From positions 25,239,001-25,303,000 of the forward strand of contig NC_079882.1 of the NCBI RefSeq assembly GCF_029227915.1: a DNA stretch of 64,000 nucleotides. Direction: 5' to 3'. The position numbers and the translations under genes are program-made. Below are positions 30,501 through 42,400 of this stretch, piece after piece; position 1 is the stretch's first letter, and each line of letters opens with the position of its first letter. Source of the DNA: Hydractinia symbiolongicarpus. Lineage: Eukaryota; Cnidaria; Hydrozoa; Anthoathecata; Hydractiniidae. The notes under the pieces were generated by a model. The model saw nothing but the letters and a program-made list of their open reading frames with translations. It searched no databases and had not been told where the DNA came from.

Positions 30501-33500
30501 CCTACTTATTACGCCAATTTCAATTTGTTTTAGCTGGTGCTGTGAAATTAAACAAACAGCAAGCCGATGTTGCTATTAATTGGGCTGGTGGATTGCATCA
30601 CGCGAAAAAATCTGAAGCATCTGGGTTTTGTTATGTTAATGACATTGTATTAGCCATTTTGGAATTGCTGAAGTACCATCAGCGTGTTTTATATGTTGAT
30701 ATTGATATTCATCATGGAGACGGTGTTGAAGAAGCGTTTTACACAACAGACCGTGTCATGACTGTTTCGTTTCATAAATATGGAGAGTATTTCCCTGGTA
30801 CTGGTGATTTGCGGGTAAGTATTGGTATCTTCTTTATTTACTTTGTGGGTGTTAACCATCTAAGTAATTTTAGAATGTGTTTTTAGGACATAGGTGCAGG
30901 AAAAGGTAAATATTATGCAGTAAACTTTCCATTACGTGATGGCATAGATGACGATGCTTATGAGAGGATATTCAAACCTGTATGTTGAGTATTTCTACTT
31001 TTTATATGTTTACAATAGTTACTTTATTCCATGAAATTAACGAGTCATGAAATTTACGCGGTTTTTCAAAATTCGCGTTAATTTAATGACCGGTAATTAA
31101 ATGTAGTGTTAATTTAAAGACTGTTAATTTCATGACTCGTTAATTAAAATACTGGTAATTTGGTGTCACTTTCATAATATATAAAATCCTAAAAAGCATC
31201 AATTTGTTTTACAAATTTTCTATTATTTCCTTCTCATCGGACGATAGCTCAACGGTGTTATCTTTTTAAACCTATCTTTTTTAAAATAGCTTTTGTATCA
31301 TCTTCATACTCTGATCCAAGTGGAAAATTAACTGAAAGCACTTTTTTTTCCAAATTTTTGAATATATAACATTGTCTTTCCAAACAACGAAAACTTTCAT
31401 TTCGATCTCCAAATCGCCTTGTAATAAATGAGATCGCTTCATTACGGTGAATTCGATTGTTGCCGTAAGTTTTGCTTCGTGTGGTATCACATAATCTAAA
31501 ATTCGCCTTAAATGCATTTTTGAAAACAACCTTGCTTAACCGTGTTACTTAAATGTCTTTTTCAAACTAATTTTTTTGCACCGCCATAATTTCATGACCG
31601 ATAATTTAATTCGCGTTAATTTCTTGACTTGTTAAGTTCATGGAATAAGGTAATGATCAGTTTACAATAAAATGTAATAGCAAGATCGTACTAACCAAGC
31701 TTTTTTTCAGGACAAGATATTGTAATCTTAGGCATATTTTATGTTGTAATGCCACTTAAATGTGTCTGTTCTTTATTTCAAGGGGTTTCAAATGGGTTTT
31801 TATATGTTAAGTTTATTTTTTTTGTTTAACTTGATAGTGTATTTCAAGAGTTATGGAAATGTATCAACCAAGCGCAGTTGTGTTGCAATGTGGTGCTGAT
31901 TCTTTATCTGGTGACAGATTGGGATGTTTTAACCTATCGTTGAAAGGTATAATTAATTTATTTATATAATATTGTAAATCTTTAGCACTACCACCAACAG
32001 TTTTACAGTAAGGACAATGTTTTTTAGGACACGCACAATGTGTGGACTTCATAAAAAAGTTCAACCTTCCACTGTTGATGCTTGGTGGAGGTGGTTACAC
32101 CATTCGTAATGTTGCTCGTTGTTGGACGTATGAAACATCCGTAGCTTTGGAATGCGATATTCCTAACGGTGCGCATTGTTTATTTCTTTTTGTTTGACTC
32201 TCTCTTGATGGAATTGATTAATTTATTTATCTAATAATTCTAGAACTACCGTATAATGATTATTTTGAATATTTTGGACCGGATTTCAAACTCCACATTC
32301 AACCATCTAACATGCAAAACCAGAATACACAAGACTATTTAGATAAAATCAAGTAGGTAGCATGGTAATATAGATTTATCATTTTATGTATTCTAATGCC
32401 CTACTGTTTAAATATTTTTTTCAATACTAGGAGCCGTTTATTTGAAAATCTACGAATGTTACCTCACGCACCTGGCGTTCAAATGGCTCGTAAGTCACTG
32501 GTTCACAGTATGGATCGCCATTAGCTTAAACGTATGTTGTTTAGACCTGATTAGATAAGAAATAATTTTCTCTTTCAGCAATACCTGAAGATGCCATTCC
32601 TGAAGAAAGCGACGACGAAGACGACAACCCTAAAGCCGCTGACCAGAAAATCTCGAGTAAATATCTATCGTGATTCTTAACCACTTGCTTGCTGAATATG
32701 TTATTTGTATTTCTTGTTTTATTTATTTATTTATTTGTTAGTTTGTGCATCCGACAAACGAGTTGCAAACGAAGGAGAATATTCAGACTCTGAAGATGAA
32801 GGCGAGGGAAGACGAAACGAGAAAAGTTACAAAAGTCCGCGTAAGAAGGTGAAACCCGGAAGTCCTATAGCTAATATGGTAGCCGATGCTACGAAGTCAG
32901 GAGATAAGAAAGAAAAAACCGAGAATGGCGCAGTTGAAACTGAAGAATCTAAGAAAGAAAAGGGAGAACAGTAGGTTAATTTCAAATTTGTTTCCATCAC
33001 AACTCATAAAGAAGAAAAAAGTCGAAAAAAATAATTTTGTAAACTGTTTCTTAAATAGTCAGGCAAAACGTCAGTGGCGAACCCGAGTTTTTTACAGAGT
33101 CAGGGGTAACAGGTTTTAGTCAGGGGAATTTTATATTGACTTTTCTGTTTATTTCAAAGGAAACAATATGTCTACTTTCATGTCCTGTTTAGGTTACCTA
33201 AATCCGAAGTTGAACCTGAAAACAAAGAAACAACAACAGACTCTGCTCCTACTGAGAATAAAACGTAGGTTATTGGTTTTTGTTTTCGACATATTTTATT
33301 TCGAGTATTATTTACCATCTGTCTGAAACAAAATCTTTTCTTAATGTTTTAGCCCAACTTCTAATTCTACTGCATCGAAAACAGAGACGGAACAACCTAG
33401 TAAACCAGCTGAACCGATGGATGTGGATGACTCTGCTGGGAAAAGGTAATTGAGCTGTGAGAATTGTGTTTAATAGACACTCTGGTTTGGAGGCCAGATC

Positions 33501-33893
33501 TGGTGGAAATTCATCAAAAAAGAAAGACATGCATAAGGATTACATTCGAGAGGTTTTTTGTTCTCGATATTTTAAAGTACAATGCACGAGCAATGGGCTG
33601 CTTAATGCCACTGCTATGAAAGCAGGTTTAAGGGTAACCTTTTGATGTAAAATGTTAAACATCATGATATTTCTGGGTATATTTTAGTAAAACTGAAGAA
33701 CCAGCGAAAGCAGAAGAGGACACTAAACAAAAAACTGGTTCGTTAAATTTTTTTATAAATTTCTACTTGTAATCTGAAATAATTATGATGTCGGGCTTTA
33801 ATTCTTTCAGATGATACACCATCAGCAGATGCCGTTGCTGCTGATGCAAAATCGCCCACGGAACCCAACGAAGAAGAGAAAGTTACTGCATAA
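27513..33893 (+). CDS. HDAC1: Class I histone deacetylase HDAC1/2 (16 exons, 584 aa)
   Basis: Zn-dependent lysine deacetylase, the catalytic subunit of Sin3, NuRD and CoREST complexes. Exons: 27513-27564, 28973-29085, 29862-29979, 30351-30425, 30534-30814, 30887-30979, 31838-31946, 32028-32168, 32244-32352, 32431-32489, 32579-32656, 32742-32970, 33193-33264, 33353-33445, 33688-33737, 33811-33893. Phase is continuous throughout. It starts [18 protein letters not shown], then [20 protein letters not shown] as in all HDAC1/2. It shows [19 protein letters not shown] (active-site His pair), [18 protein letters not shown] (Zn ligands Asp and His), [15 protein letters not shown] (Zn-ligand Asp) and [14 protein letters not shown] (transition-state Tyr, inositol-phosphate contacts). 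Spacing matches human HDAC1 with about a one-residue offset. After [20 protein letters not shown] comes a long Lys/Glu-rich tail, about 100 residues longer than vertebrate tails and split over five small exons. One pre-duplication HDAC1/2 is expected in invertebrates, so the symbol stands for HDAC1/2. Confidence 0.95.
28275..28533 (+). repeat. Intron 1 copy of a ~260-bp repeat also found at 29219-29481
   Basis: From AAAAGCTCTTTTCCTTCTTA to AGGCYTYTTAWTTTTTTGCTG this segment matches 29219-29481 in the same orientation with scattered substitutions. The second copy is the interior of a TIR element in the next intron, so this one is probably a relic of the same family without its ends. Confidence 0.7.
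28733..28930 (+). repeat. Perfect 99-bp tandem duplication
   Basis: The 99-bp unit beginning TTCAAATTAACAAACAGC occurs at 28733 and 28832 with no differences that I can find. It lies in HDAC intron 1, ending about 40 bp before exon 2. Because 99 is a multiple of three and the unit has no stop in one frame, it makes an 81-codon frame; this is a coincidence, not a gene. Confidence 0.9.
29144..29535. mobile_element. 392-bp TIR element (MITE) in HDAC intron 2
   Basis: The left end AGGGAACCTGAGGTATAAAA at 29144 is inverted at the right end (…TTTTACACCTCAGGTTCCCT, ending 29535). The TIR extends about 45 bp through ATGTTGGACTTAT and TTATAGAG. No clear target duplication is seen. There is no transposase frame. 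The interior equals the diverged repeat at 28275-28533. Confidence 0.75.
31019..31653. mobile_element. 635-bp TIR element in HDAC intron 6
   Basis: The left end TTACTTTATTCCATGAAATT is matched in inverted orientation at the right end (read on the minus strand TTACCTTATTCCATGAACTT), and similarity runs on through AAGAAATTWACGCG. The subterminal region is itself a set of inverted TTAATTTCATGACTCGTTAA-like motifs. The interior has an 82-codon minus frame (31529-31281) that I cannot assign. It is non-autonomous. Confidence 0.7.
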
Positions 33894-34493
33894 ATTCCAT
33901 TCCATCGTGTAATACCTCTCTCCGCAGCCTCAAGTTCTCCATGTAAACGGTACATGAGAAACTATGAAATTTTATTCTGGTCGGTTTACCACGAAGTATA
34001 GTGATGTAGAAACGCTTACTTTTTTACCGCGTAAACAACCGTCGCGTAATATTTATAAGTAAAATATTGATGACAGTGTAAATATGAATTTTAAAACATC
34101 CCAGCTGTAGAATAACTCTGTCGTAATATCCTTAGTACAACTTCCTTACCAGGGATTTTAATCTTTTTGTATAACGGCTGTAAGAAGAAGACACTTCGTA
34201 CAAGCTATATCTTTCCACATAAAGGCAAAATCTAGAACACGTGGAAAAAGCGGTGGTTTTGTGGTCCGGTTTCCGTGATCATACTCACTTGCCCATAATA
34301 CCCTGTTTTAGAATAGGAGAAACACAATTTGTACTCATTTTGTGACTAAATACAAGAAAATCCTTTCATTATTTTGTCTAAACGCTAATGAAAAATTACT
34401 TGCATTTACTTTATTGGAAAATTTGGTTCTGTAAATACATGCTACCATGATTGGATTTTGGTCTTTTAAACCAGATAAAAACCGTTCGTTATT

Positions 34494-34499
34494 AATAAA
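34494..34499 (+). terminator. Likely HDAC1/2 polyadenylation signal
   Basis: AATAAA about 600 bp after the HDAC stop codon, the first canonical hexamer I see in the 3' flank. This makes a plausible 3' UTR. Confidence 0.4.
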
Positions 34500-35119
34500 A
34501 GACGTTGGTGCTTTCTCGATGTTTCTGTTGTATCAGTTTGAAAGCGTGCACGTTGCAGAAAGTCAGCTTCGGGTTTAATTTCGGCTCTGGCTCATATCTT
34601 ATTCGACGAATAAAATATGGTTTCAGCCAATCACTTTTAATTCCCGATCTCTGTTTACTTAACTGAAAAAGAAACACTGATGCTTTTACCTTCGCGATTG
34701 TTCATAAGTGCAGCGCTTCCTTGTTTGTTTTTTTTGTTTCCGTCGAACGAAATTACACCTATTTTTAAATCAATCCCAAACAAACTAGGGCGACAAGTGA
34801 TGAATAATAGTATAAATGAAATGAAATACGTAAAAGAGCCCTGAGGACGAGGTTTTGTTTCTATGAATTTACCCAGGTAGGTGTTTTGGGGCGTTTTCCC
34901 CCAAACAGCTGTTGTTTGGGGAAAAGTGCGAAAAATCAATCGTAAGTCTTTGTAATTGATTGACCACTCTGGAAAAAAATTACAAAAACAATGTCAGGCG
35001 CAAAACCAATATTATTTCTGCACTGCTATGTTCTTCTTTGTCTAAGTAAAAAGACAACACAGTTGAAGCATTTAAACTCAGTTTAAAAAGTGAAAATACA
35101 AAGGAAAAAGTGACTATAA

Positions 35120-35238
35120 CAACCTCGTTCCCAGGGCATTTTGCCTTGTTGATAAAGCTGATAGCGGCGAAATTGTTATCATTGTTGGGCACTCCGAAAT
35201 AACGCCTCAGGGGCCACAAGAGCCTGGGGACGAGGATG
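35120..35238. mobile_element. MITE, CARCCTCG family, with perfect 9-bp target duplication
   Basis: The ends are CAACCTCGTTCCCAGGGC and, inverted, CATCCTCGTCCCCAGGCT. The element is flanked by TGACTATAA at 35111-35119 and 35239-35247. It is 119 bp with no coding capacity. A 9-bp duplication is typical of Mutator-like elements. Confidence 0.85.
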
Positions 35239-36462
35239 TGACTATAACTCAGCGTGCTGCATGTTTTCCCTAGCAAATGCCTTACGCTCTGCGGGGGTAT
35301 CAGAATTTGTCCCTACAGAAGCGCTTCGCTAGTGCCCAGACCTGCGCGGTATGAAACTCTGTAGTTGGTCCAAAAATTAAAACAAGATTACTACAATCGT
35401 CAACAAAACTAACGCAACAACGCCTGCCCCTCCTCTGTCCCAGGTTCGTTGAAACAAGGTTGCAACGAGCCGGCTAGCATTTTCATTTGTCAAAATCTCC
35501 TTTCTCGTCCCCACATTTTTTACAATGCTTTGTCAAGTTATTCTGTTTGCTAATATCTATTTTTCTCACCATACGACTAAAAGAACAATCACTTTTTCCT
35601 CATAAACTGTTTAAATCTATTTAATAAAAGGATTTAAATTTGTTTTTTTAGATTAAATATTGTTAATAAATTAAACTCGTAGAATAATTCCCGGTAATTT
35701 TTAACAGAACATGGTTTGTCCTCAAAAGTCTAGGGTCGATCTTTCCATTCTCGATCTTTTTATTGTCGATCTTTTTATAGCTGCGATCAATCAATTGATC
35801 TGCAAATTAGGCTACGCACGTGTCTTACTTTGACCGTGTAATCGCAAGCCTGATCTTTTGTTACAGTTATACTTTGTACCCAGAGCTTTTAAAAACTGTT
35901 CTTTTGAATGAATGCACAAATGTTCATTTTTTCCAATTTTTTTTTCAAAAGAAAAAAAAATTCTTTATTTTGATACATACCACATAGAGCGAAAAAATGA
36001 CCATTCGTAATAAAAATATCAAACCCATGCTTTTTCTCTGAATCTTGCTACCTAGTAACCGCTGGTGACGAATTTAAAAATTCAAAACACCCGCGCAATT
36101 TCAAATTTCTTTGTGTGTTTACGTTTTTTTTATTTTGAATAGATTAACATCTTTGTGAATAATTTTTAACACATCCTGAACACGAATATTCAGGGGGTAA
36201 AATATTCCTTATACGTCATGGTGTTAATAAATATAATACAGTTACCACACATCATTATTTAAAACTTGTTTTAACTATAAATTTGCAAGCTATATAAAGT
36301 ACTTAAAATAATTTTATAAAGCTTGACTTGTGTATTTGTTATATAAATATGACTAAAACCCCCGTGAAGATTTAAAATAATATTGTAGGATCAGCGGTTA
36401 AAAAATGTTTAGTTGAAGCCGCTGTTGCTGAAGTTCGAGGGCGAGATAGATATAAACATAGG

Positions 36463-39400
36463 ATGACAGAAACTACACCAGGTGAGATCAACAAACGTCC
36501 TTGTATGTCCCGCTAGGCTATTAAATAACTAGACAGCACAGTGATATATGCATTCAGCTAGAAATGAATTTATATGAATATTTCGATCACTTTTTTAAAT
36601 ACAAGAAGTTTGAAGTATGAGTACGCCTATTTTAGTCATTATATCCCATTTTTTCAGTCAGTTTTAGTTGATGCCTAGATACAATTTCTAATTCTATTTT
36701 AAGCGAGTTGCAGTCGACATAAATACTGACGCTCTATTTGACTATTCGCTTTGGCTCTTTTTCTGCTGCCAAGAGTAAAATACTGAAAAAAAATTTGTTT
36801 ACAAAATTTACTTTCCGCTGACCAGGGTCATCGTTCCATCACACGCGGGAAAAATCGAATTTTCTGCACGTGCCTGAGATTGTTCCACCTCTGTTCAATA
36901 CTGCTTGGGTGCGTTTTCCTGGAATCGCTCGGGAAAGGTGGGTGTGCCACAATATGCCTATTTAGATGTTGCATTTTTGTTTATCATTATATATATTACT
37001 ACATTTTAAATAAGCATTTTAAATATGCCTACCACTTGCCATGTTATCCTGTCTAAAAAAAAACAAATATATAGCTAGCTATCCTAGAATCTTCTCCAGC
37101 TAAACAACCTACAAAAAATTTATCCTGACATGTTTTTTTTAAAAGCAACACTTTAAAAATAGATCCTTTCCTCGTATTTATTTTTCTAAATCTGGTGGTT
37201 AATCCTGGAAATCCTATTTTAAATATCTTGAAAGAACAGTGTTGTCAATGAAAAATTGACTAGGCGTGCGTGCAGCAAATTGCCCACCCAAAATTGTTTT
37301 TATAAAGTCTAGGCATGCAATTTTAATTCCCTAATTAGTCTGATTAAAAATAAAATTGTGTGAATGATATCGGTATTACACAAAGCCTTTAAGACCCAAA
37401 AACAGCACACCCAATTCTGTTTGAGGCATACAAGTGTAATTGCAAACGGTAGAATGACATGGCTGTGGAACCTGCATTGCTTTGCTTAAAATAAAGAAAG
37501 GGCCTTATTGATAATTATGTAGCTACTCGCCCCATCCTCCAAAAAAAGGAATTTGAGGTTTTATAGGTTAGCTGGTTCAGTTAACCAGACAGGCTTGCTT
37601 AGTCACATTCCTTATTTTGTCATAATGAGGGGCTAAGATGAAATTAGCGCGCATGCGAAAATGCCAATGACTTTACAAGAAACTTTTTCGATATATCTAA
37701 AGCCGACATTGGTTGGCATTGTAGAAAAGATTTTTGAAAATTGAAATTGATTTTCTTTATTGTGCAGAGATCCGAGAAGAAGGATGTTAAATAGAGGTTC
37801 TTGTTTAAAATGTGTAATTTTAACAATCTTGCACCAAATCTGAAAAGTTTACATACCTGGTGCATGTTTAATGTGAAAACAAGGCATATCGTGTCATGTA
37901 AATGAGCTTCTAGCCTGGTTAAGCGAGATAAAAAATATATGAGCACAAGAAATAGATTGTCTGTGCAACCTAGCTGATCCAGTGTAAAAACAGCCTTTAA
38001 ATTTTGCTATATTTTGTTGAATATTATGTCTTTGTGTTGCATAAAATGCTAGCAAGCAGAATTTTATCAAAAAAAATTGATCCCAACCCAAAAAGTGTGG
38101 CGCAATTCATAAAAAACTGCAAATTCATTCAAATAAACAGAAATTGTTTGGTGATAAAAATTATTGGACTTTTTTTGTAAATAGTAATATTTGACTTTGA
38201 TTTTATTATTTTTTTAGTCACTACTGCTGTAGAGTTACTAATAAACAGTAAAAGTCTGCCAACCACGGTAGGTCAGTTTATTATATGTATATATATTTTT
38301 TGTTGGAATTATTTAGTAAGGAACCTTTATATGGAAAGATGTGTATTCTTTGAAGTTTTAACTGCTGTACATATTATATACCTGATACCAGGTTTTATTC
38401 ATTTAAGTTCTAACAAAATCATCGCATTCAGTTCTAATCCATTGCCTTCTTTGCACTATTTCAGTTCACTCTATTTTTTCTGCCCCAATTACATTTAATA
38501 AGTTGTGAATACAGGGGGCAGGGTTCTCTAGGTTCGCAAGGGAAATTTTGTAGTAAATCTTACTGAAAAGATGCCTTGAGACATGGCAAGATGAACAGTA
38601 CAGCTTGCCTTTTATACTCCAATATTCCAATATTGATCACAACAGCTAAACAAATATTCAGGGATATTCTATCTATTATTACCATAAGGGGCCATGGCTT
38701 AGATGGGGAGTCCTAACGTATTTAATGCTCATTTTAGCTATGCGGACCCTATTAGGTCCGCACTCTACTAGGCAACTCCGTGCAACATCCAACGAATCAC
38801 ACAGTGTGGCATCTCCCCAATTTCCCTCACATGACTTGGGTTAACCCAAGGCTATGGTAGCATTTATTTGCCCATAATGTATTGCTGCCTAGGGCAATAG
38901 AACCTTGGGCACAAAGTGGGAGAGTTAAAACCACTAACCTATGGTGCCTGGTAATACAAAATACGGAGAGTTTTTACCTCAAATTAAACCTTTTCGCAAA
39001 AGTTGAAAAGGTTTGATTTTAGGTGTAACTTCTGTAGTAGCAAAACCGCAGTCTATTCCAGATGCAATATTCCATGGTTCAGTGACACATTTTATTCAGA
39101 ACCTGGTGTATTAGAAACGGCTACAAAATGTAAAACGAAAGAAGAATGGTTCACGACATTAGCGCATTACAGTTGAGGTCAATTTGCAGAAATGGAAGTT
39201 ATTTCCTTATTAAGAAATTATTTGTATACCAGGAAATTATTTCCCCATGTAGAAAGTATGAGATTTCCGGATCATGAAATTTACAAAAATAATCTCTTCA
39301 TAAAGTATAATAAATTTAATATATACATGATAAAAAAAATCATTTATTTCCATCTTCCTGATAAATGTAACTGCAACCAAAAGTTTTTCTAAAAAATACC

Positions 39401-42400
39401 TTCGGTATTCTTCCAATCTGATCAGTCTATACCGTGTTAGTTCTAAACTCAAATTCCTTTGCATCAAGTCTGTCCTTATTACCTCCTGCCAAGTTTTTTT
39501 AGTCTACCTCTGGGCTTTTAACCAAGAACTATTAAGTCTCTAAATATTCTTACCTAATTATTCTTCCCTATTCTTTTAAAATGTCCCAACCAAATCAATC
39601 TTCCTATGTAGATAACATCTCTAATGCTACAAATACTTAGCCTGCTTTTTTGCTGGTGTTACACCTCGCAAACCTTCCTTTCCAAGTGGTCAAGATGTCT
39701 TGCTTCAATGCTATATCTCACTACCATACAAAATAACAATTCTTATACAGGCCTCATACAACTTATTTTTTCTCAATTGACAAGACTCTGCTAGTTAACA
39801 AAGAAAGTGTCTTTTTCTAAGAAGAACCTATCTTCAATTAATACTTCTTCCAACACCCCTTTGACTAACGAACATGTCACCTAGTAACAAGTTCTCAAAT
39901 CTGTAACAACCCATGTTGTACATCGGTAATTCTAGAAAAACTTTGTTGTCTATATCTAATTTTATAGATCCCAGTGTTTTTCTTCTTTTCGCATAGTGGG
40001 TATTGCGTCTGATCTATTTATTTTTGCTCCTTCACAAGGCCACTTTCCAACTACTTGACTTTAATGCTACTAATCATGACTTTAAGCTTTGTTGCTTTCG
40101 GTCTTAACTCTTCTAGTCCTTTTTTCCACTTCTCAAACTTTTCAACAAATTTTTCCATTGATTTCACTATGAGAACTAAATCATCTGCATACAATAACTC
40201 CAATGGACACCTTGTTCTGCACTTCATCAACAACGCTTAAAGACTAAAACAATATTGTATTGTTAATCCTGACGCAATTTCTGGCTGCTCGAATTTAATT
40301 GTATCTACATTTAAACCATTTTTTGAGAAAAGAGCTGAGATAAACAGAAACTACATGCTCTAAGTCCATGTTATCATTTGTTTAAAGAATTGTTCTATTC
40401 CAGACTCTTTTAAGTCAACACATTTTGACCAATAAATCACATATGGAGATGCAATATCATTCTTACAATTTTTAAGAAATATATCAGGAACATCATTTAG
40501 GTTGACAGCTGAAGTGGCAGATGGAGGTAATTGCTTTGATTATATCATTGATAGTAATTGCAAAATCTGTCATAACAGGAACAGTACCAGTTAATCATTG
40601 CATTGTCAACTTAACATGGTTACAACCTGGACTTTGCCTACTTTGCTTCTGTGCAAAGTATTTAATGAAGATATTGCTTCTTTTGTAGAGATGGTATGCT
40701 TTGCTACATATAATTGTTCTTTCATGTACGTTTTTGGACAGTTGCTTAATAATACAACACTTCCTCATTAGTATACAACTATCTATCAAATACTTTTCTT
40801 TTAGGAGCAGTTCTTTAGGAACAGTTCTTTAGATAGGAGTAAAATTAGATCTATAATAATTGCATAGTTGTTATTCCATGTTAATATCTCTCAGCATTGT
40901 GTCCAAGCAGCAGATTTGAGTTTGTTGTTAATATTTTTCTAGCCTATGCTCACCAAAGTAAATAAATAACTCAAATAGTGTACTTGCTGTTCTTTCCTTA
41001 TTGTTTTCTAACATGATTTTAGTTGAAGTTGAGATTTATGACTGACTCAAATTGTGGAGAAGGGAAGATATTGAGGTCTGGATATACACACTTAGATCTA
41101 TATGGCTTTAGCCATTTTTAACTTTATACGTGTTTTCTAATTATTTTAACAATATTGCCTGGGAATCATATTACTTTACAATAACTAGGCTACAAAACAG
41201 TTTAATTTTAGCCTGTGAATACCAGATAATATTACTTATTTTAGCAAAAAAAGCTTATAAAAAGCACTTAGAAATAGGGTAAATTCTAACACCCTCTATC
41301 TATTGAAATCAAGCTTAGGTGGCATTCAAAAAAGGGTGTTTTCTCATATCATTTTTAAAATATCATTCACCCTTCCAGGCCATTTCGTGAGAGGCGTGCG
41401 ATCACACGCGCACACCCCTACACACATGCAGATTTGTTTAGGCGTGCGATTCATCGCACGCGCAAAACGTTGCTGTAATTAAAAATTATTGTATTTATAA
41501 CAAACACATTTATTAAATAAACCTTAAAAATAAACTATCATTCTTTTACTGAACTCTAAAAATAAACAATCATTCTTTTACTGAACTCACAATAAATCGC
41601 ACAATTTAATTGCTACCATTTACCAGCTACCAGGCTATATTAAGGCTTTTTTATAAAAAAATGCAACAGTATTTTAATCTTTGTAAGGTCGCCTTTTGAA
41701 GAATTTAAAAGAAATTCAGCATTATTTAAGTTAAAATAACTAAAAGATAATATCATTAATAAGAAAAAAAAACTTCTTTAATAACGAAATATTCTTTTAG
41801 ATAATAATTTTTATGATTCATCAAAGGTTTATTAAATATTATTATTAGCGGCCGATCGACTTTCCGTAATTTAATTTAATTTAAATATCTGTTTGCCCCA
41901 CAAGTAATAACAAAGTTTAATTAACGAGTCTGCTTAGGACTTCTTCGTATTCGGGTTAAATTCCTTGCTGTACATTGTTGGAACTTGCACTTTGTATGTT
42001 CCTTACGCCAAAACAGCAGCCCCTGTGCGGTGTACAGGGGTAAAGGAAATGTTTTTGTAAAAAATTTTTGATCGCACGCGCAGAATTTTTGAGGCGTGTG
42101 ATCTACCGCACGCCTGCCTAAATCCTTACGAAATGGCCTGCCCTTCATTGCTTAAATTCACTTTTTCATACCCCCCTGATTGTACATTTTTTAAAAAGTG
42201 AATATGCACAAAACAAATATACTCCCTTCCCTTGTTTGTTTTTGTTTGTTATTTTTAAGCACCAATACCAACATGTTAAAGCAGGCAGGAAAATAACATT
42301 TTACGTCTGCAATTTTTTGTTAATAAATCATTTTTTTATTAAAAAGGTGCTTTAGAGGGAAAACCTCTTTGTGGAAAAGTGTTAAGCATACAAATTCCAT

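Larger units (their letters stand above)
33894..36462. other. HDAC 3' UTR and intergenic DNA
   Basis: Holds the HDAC 3' UTR, a MITE at 35120-35238, and a single MITE-like end at about 34840-34856 (GAGCCCTGAGGACGAGGTT). The rest is AT-rich. The region just before 36463 should hold the promoter or 5' UTR of the C2H2 gene. Minus frames at 34492-35276 overlap the MITE ends and are not credible genes. Confidence 0.5.

Noticed and set aside
38960-39120. Possible extra exon of the C2H2 gene (GTAGTAGCAAAACCGCAGTC region)
   Set aside because: The only acceptor nearby leads to an immediate stop (GTG TAA), and phase already joins 38267 to 42542 without it.
39192-39467. Short frames around the LINE 3' end
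   Set aside because: Parts of the degenerate LINE C-terminus or its flank, not separate genes.
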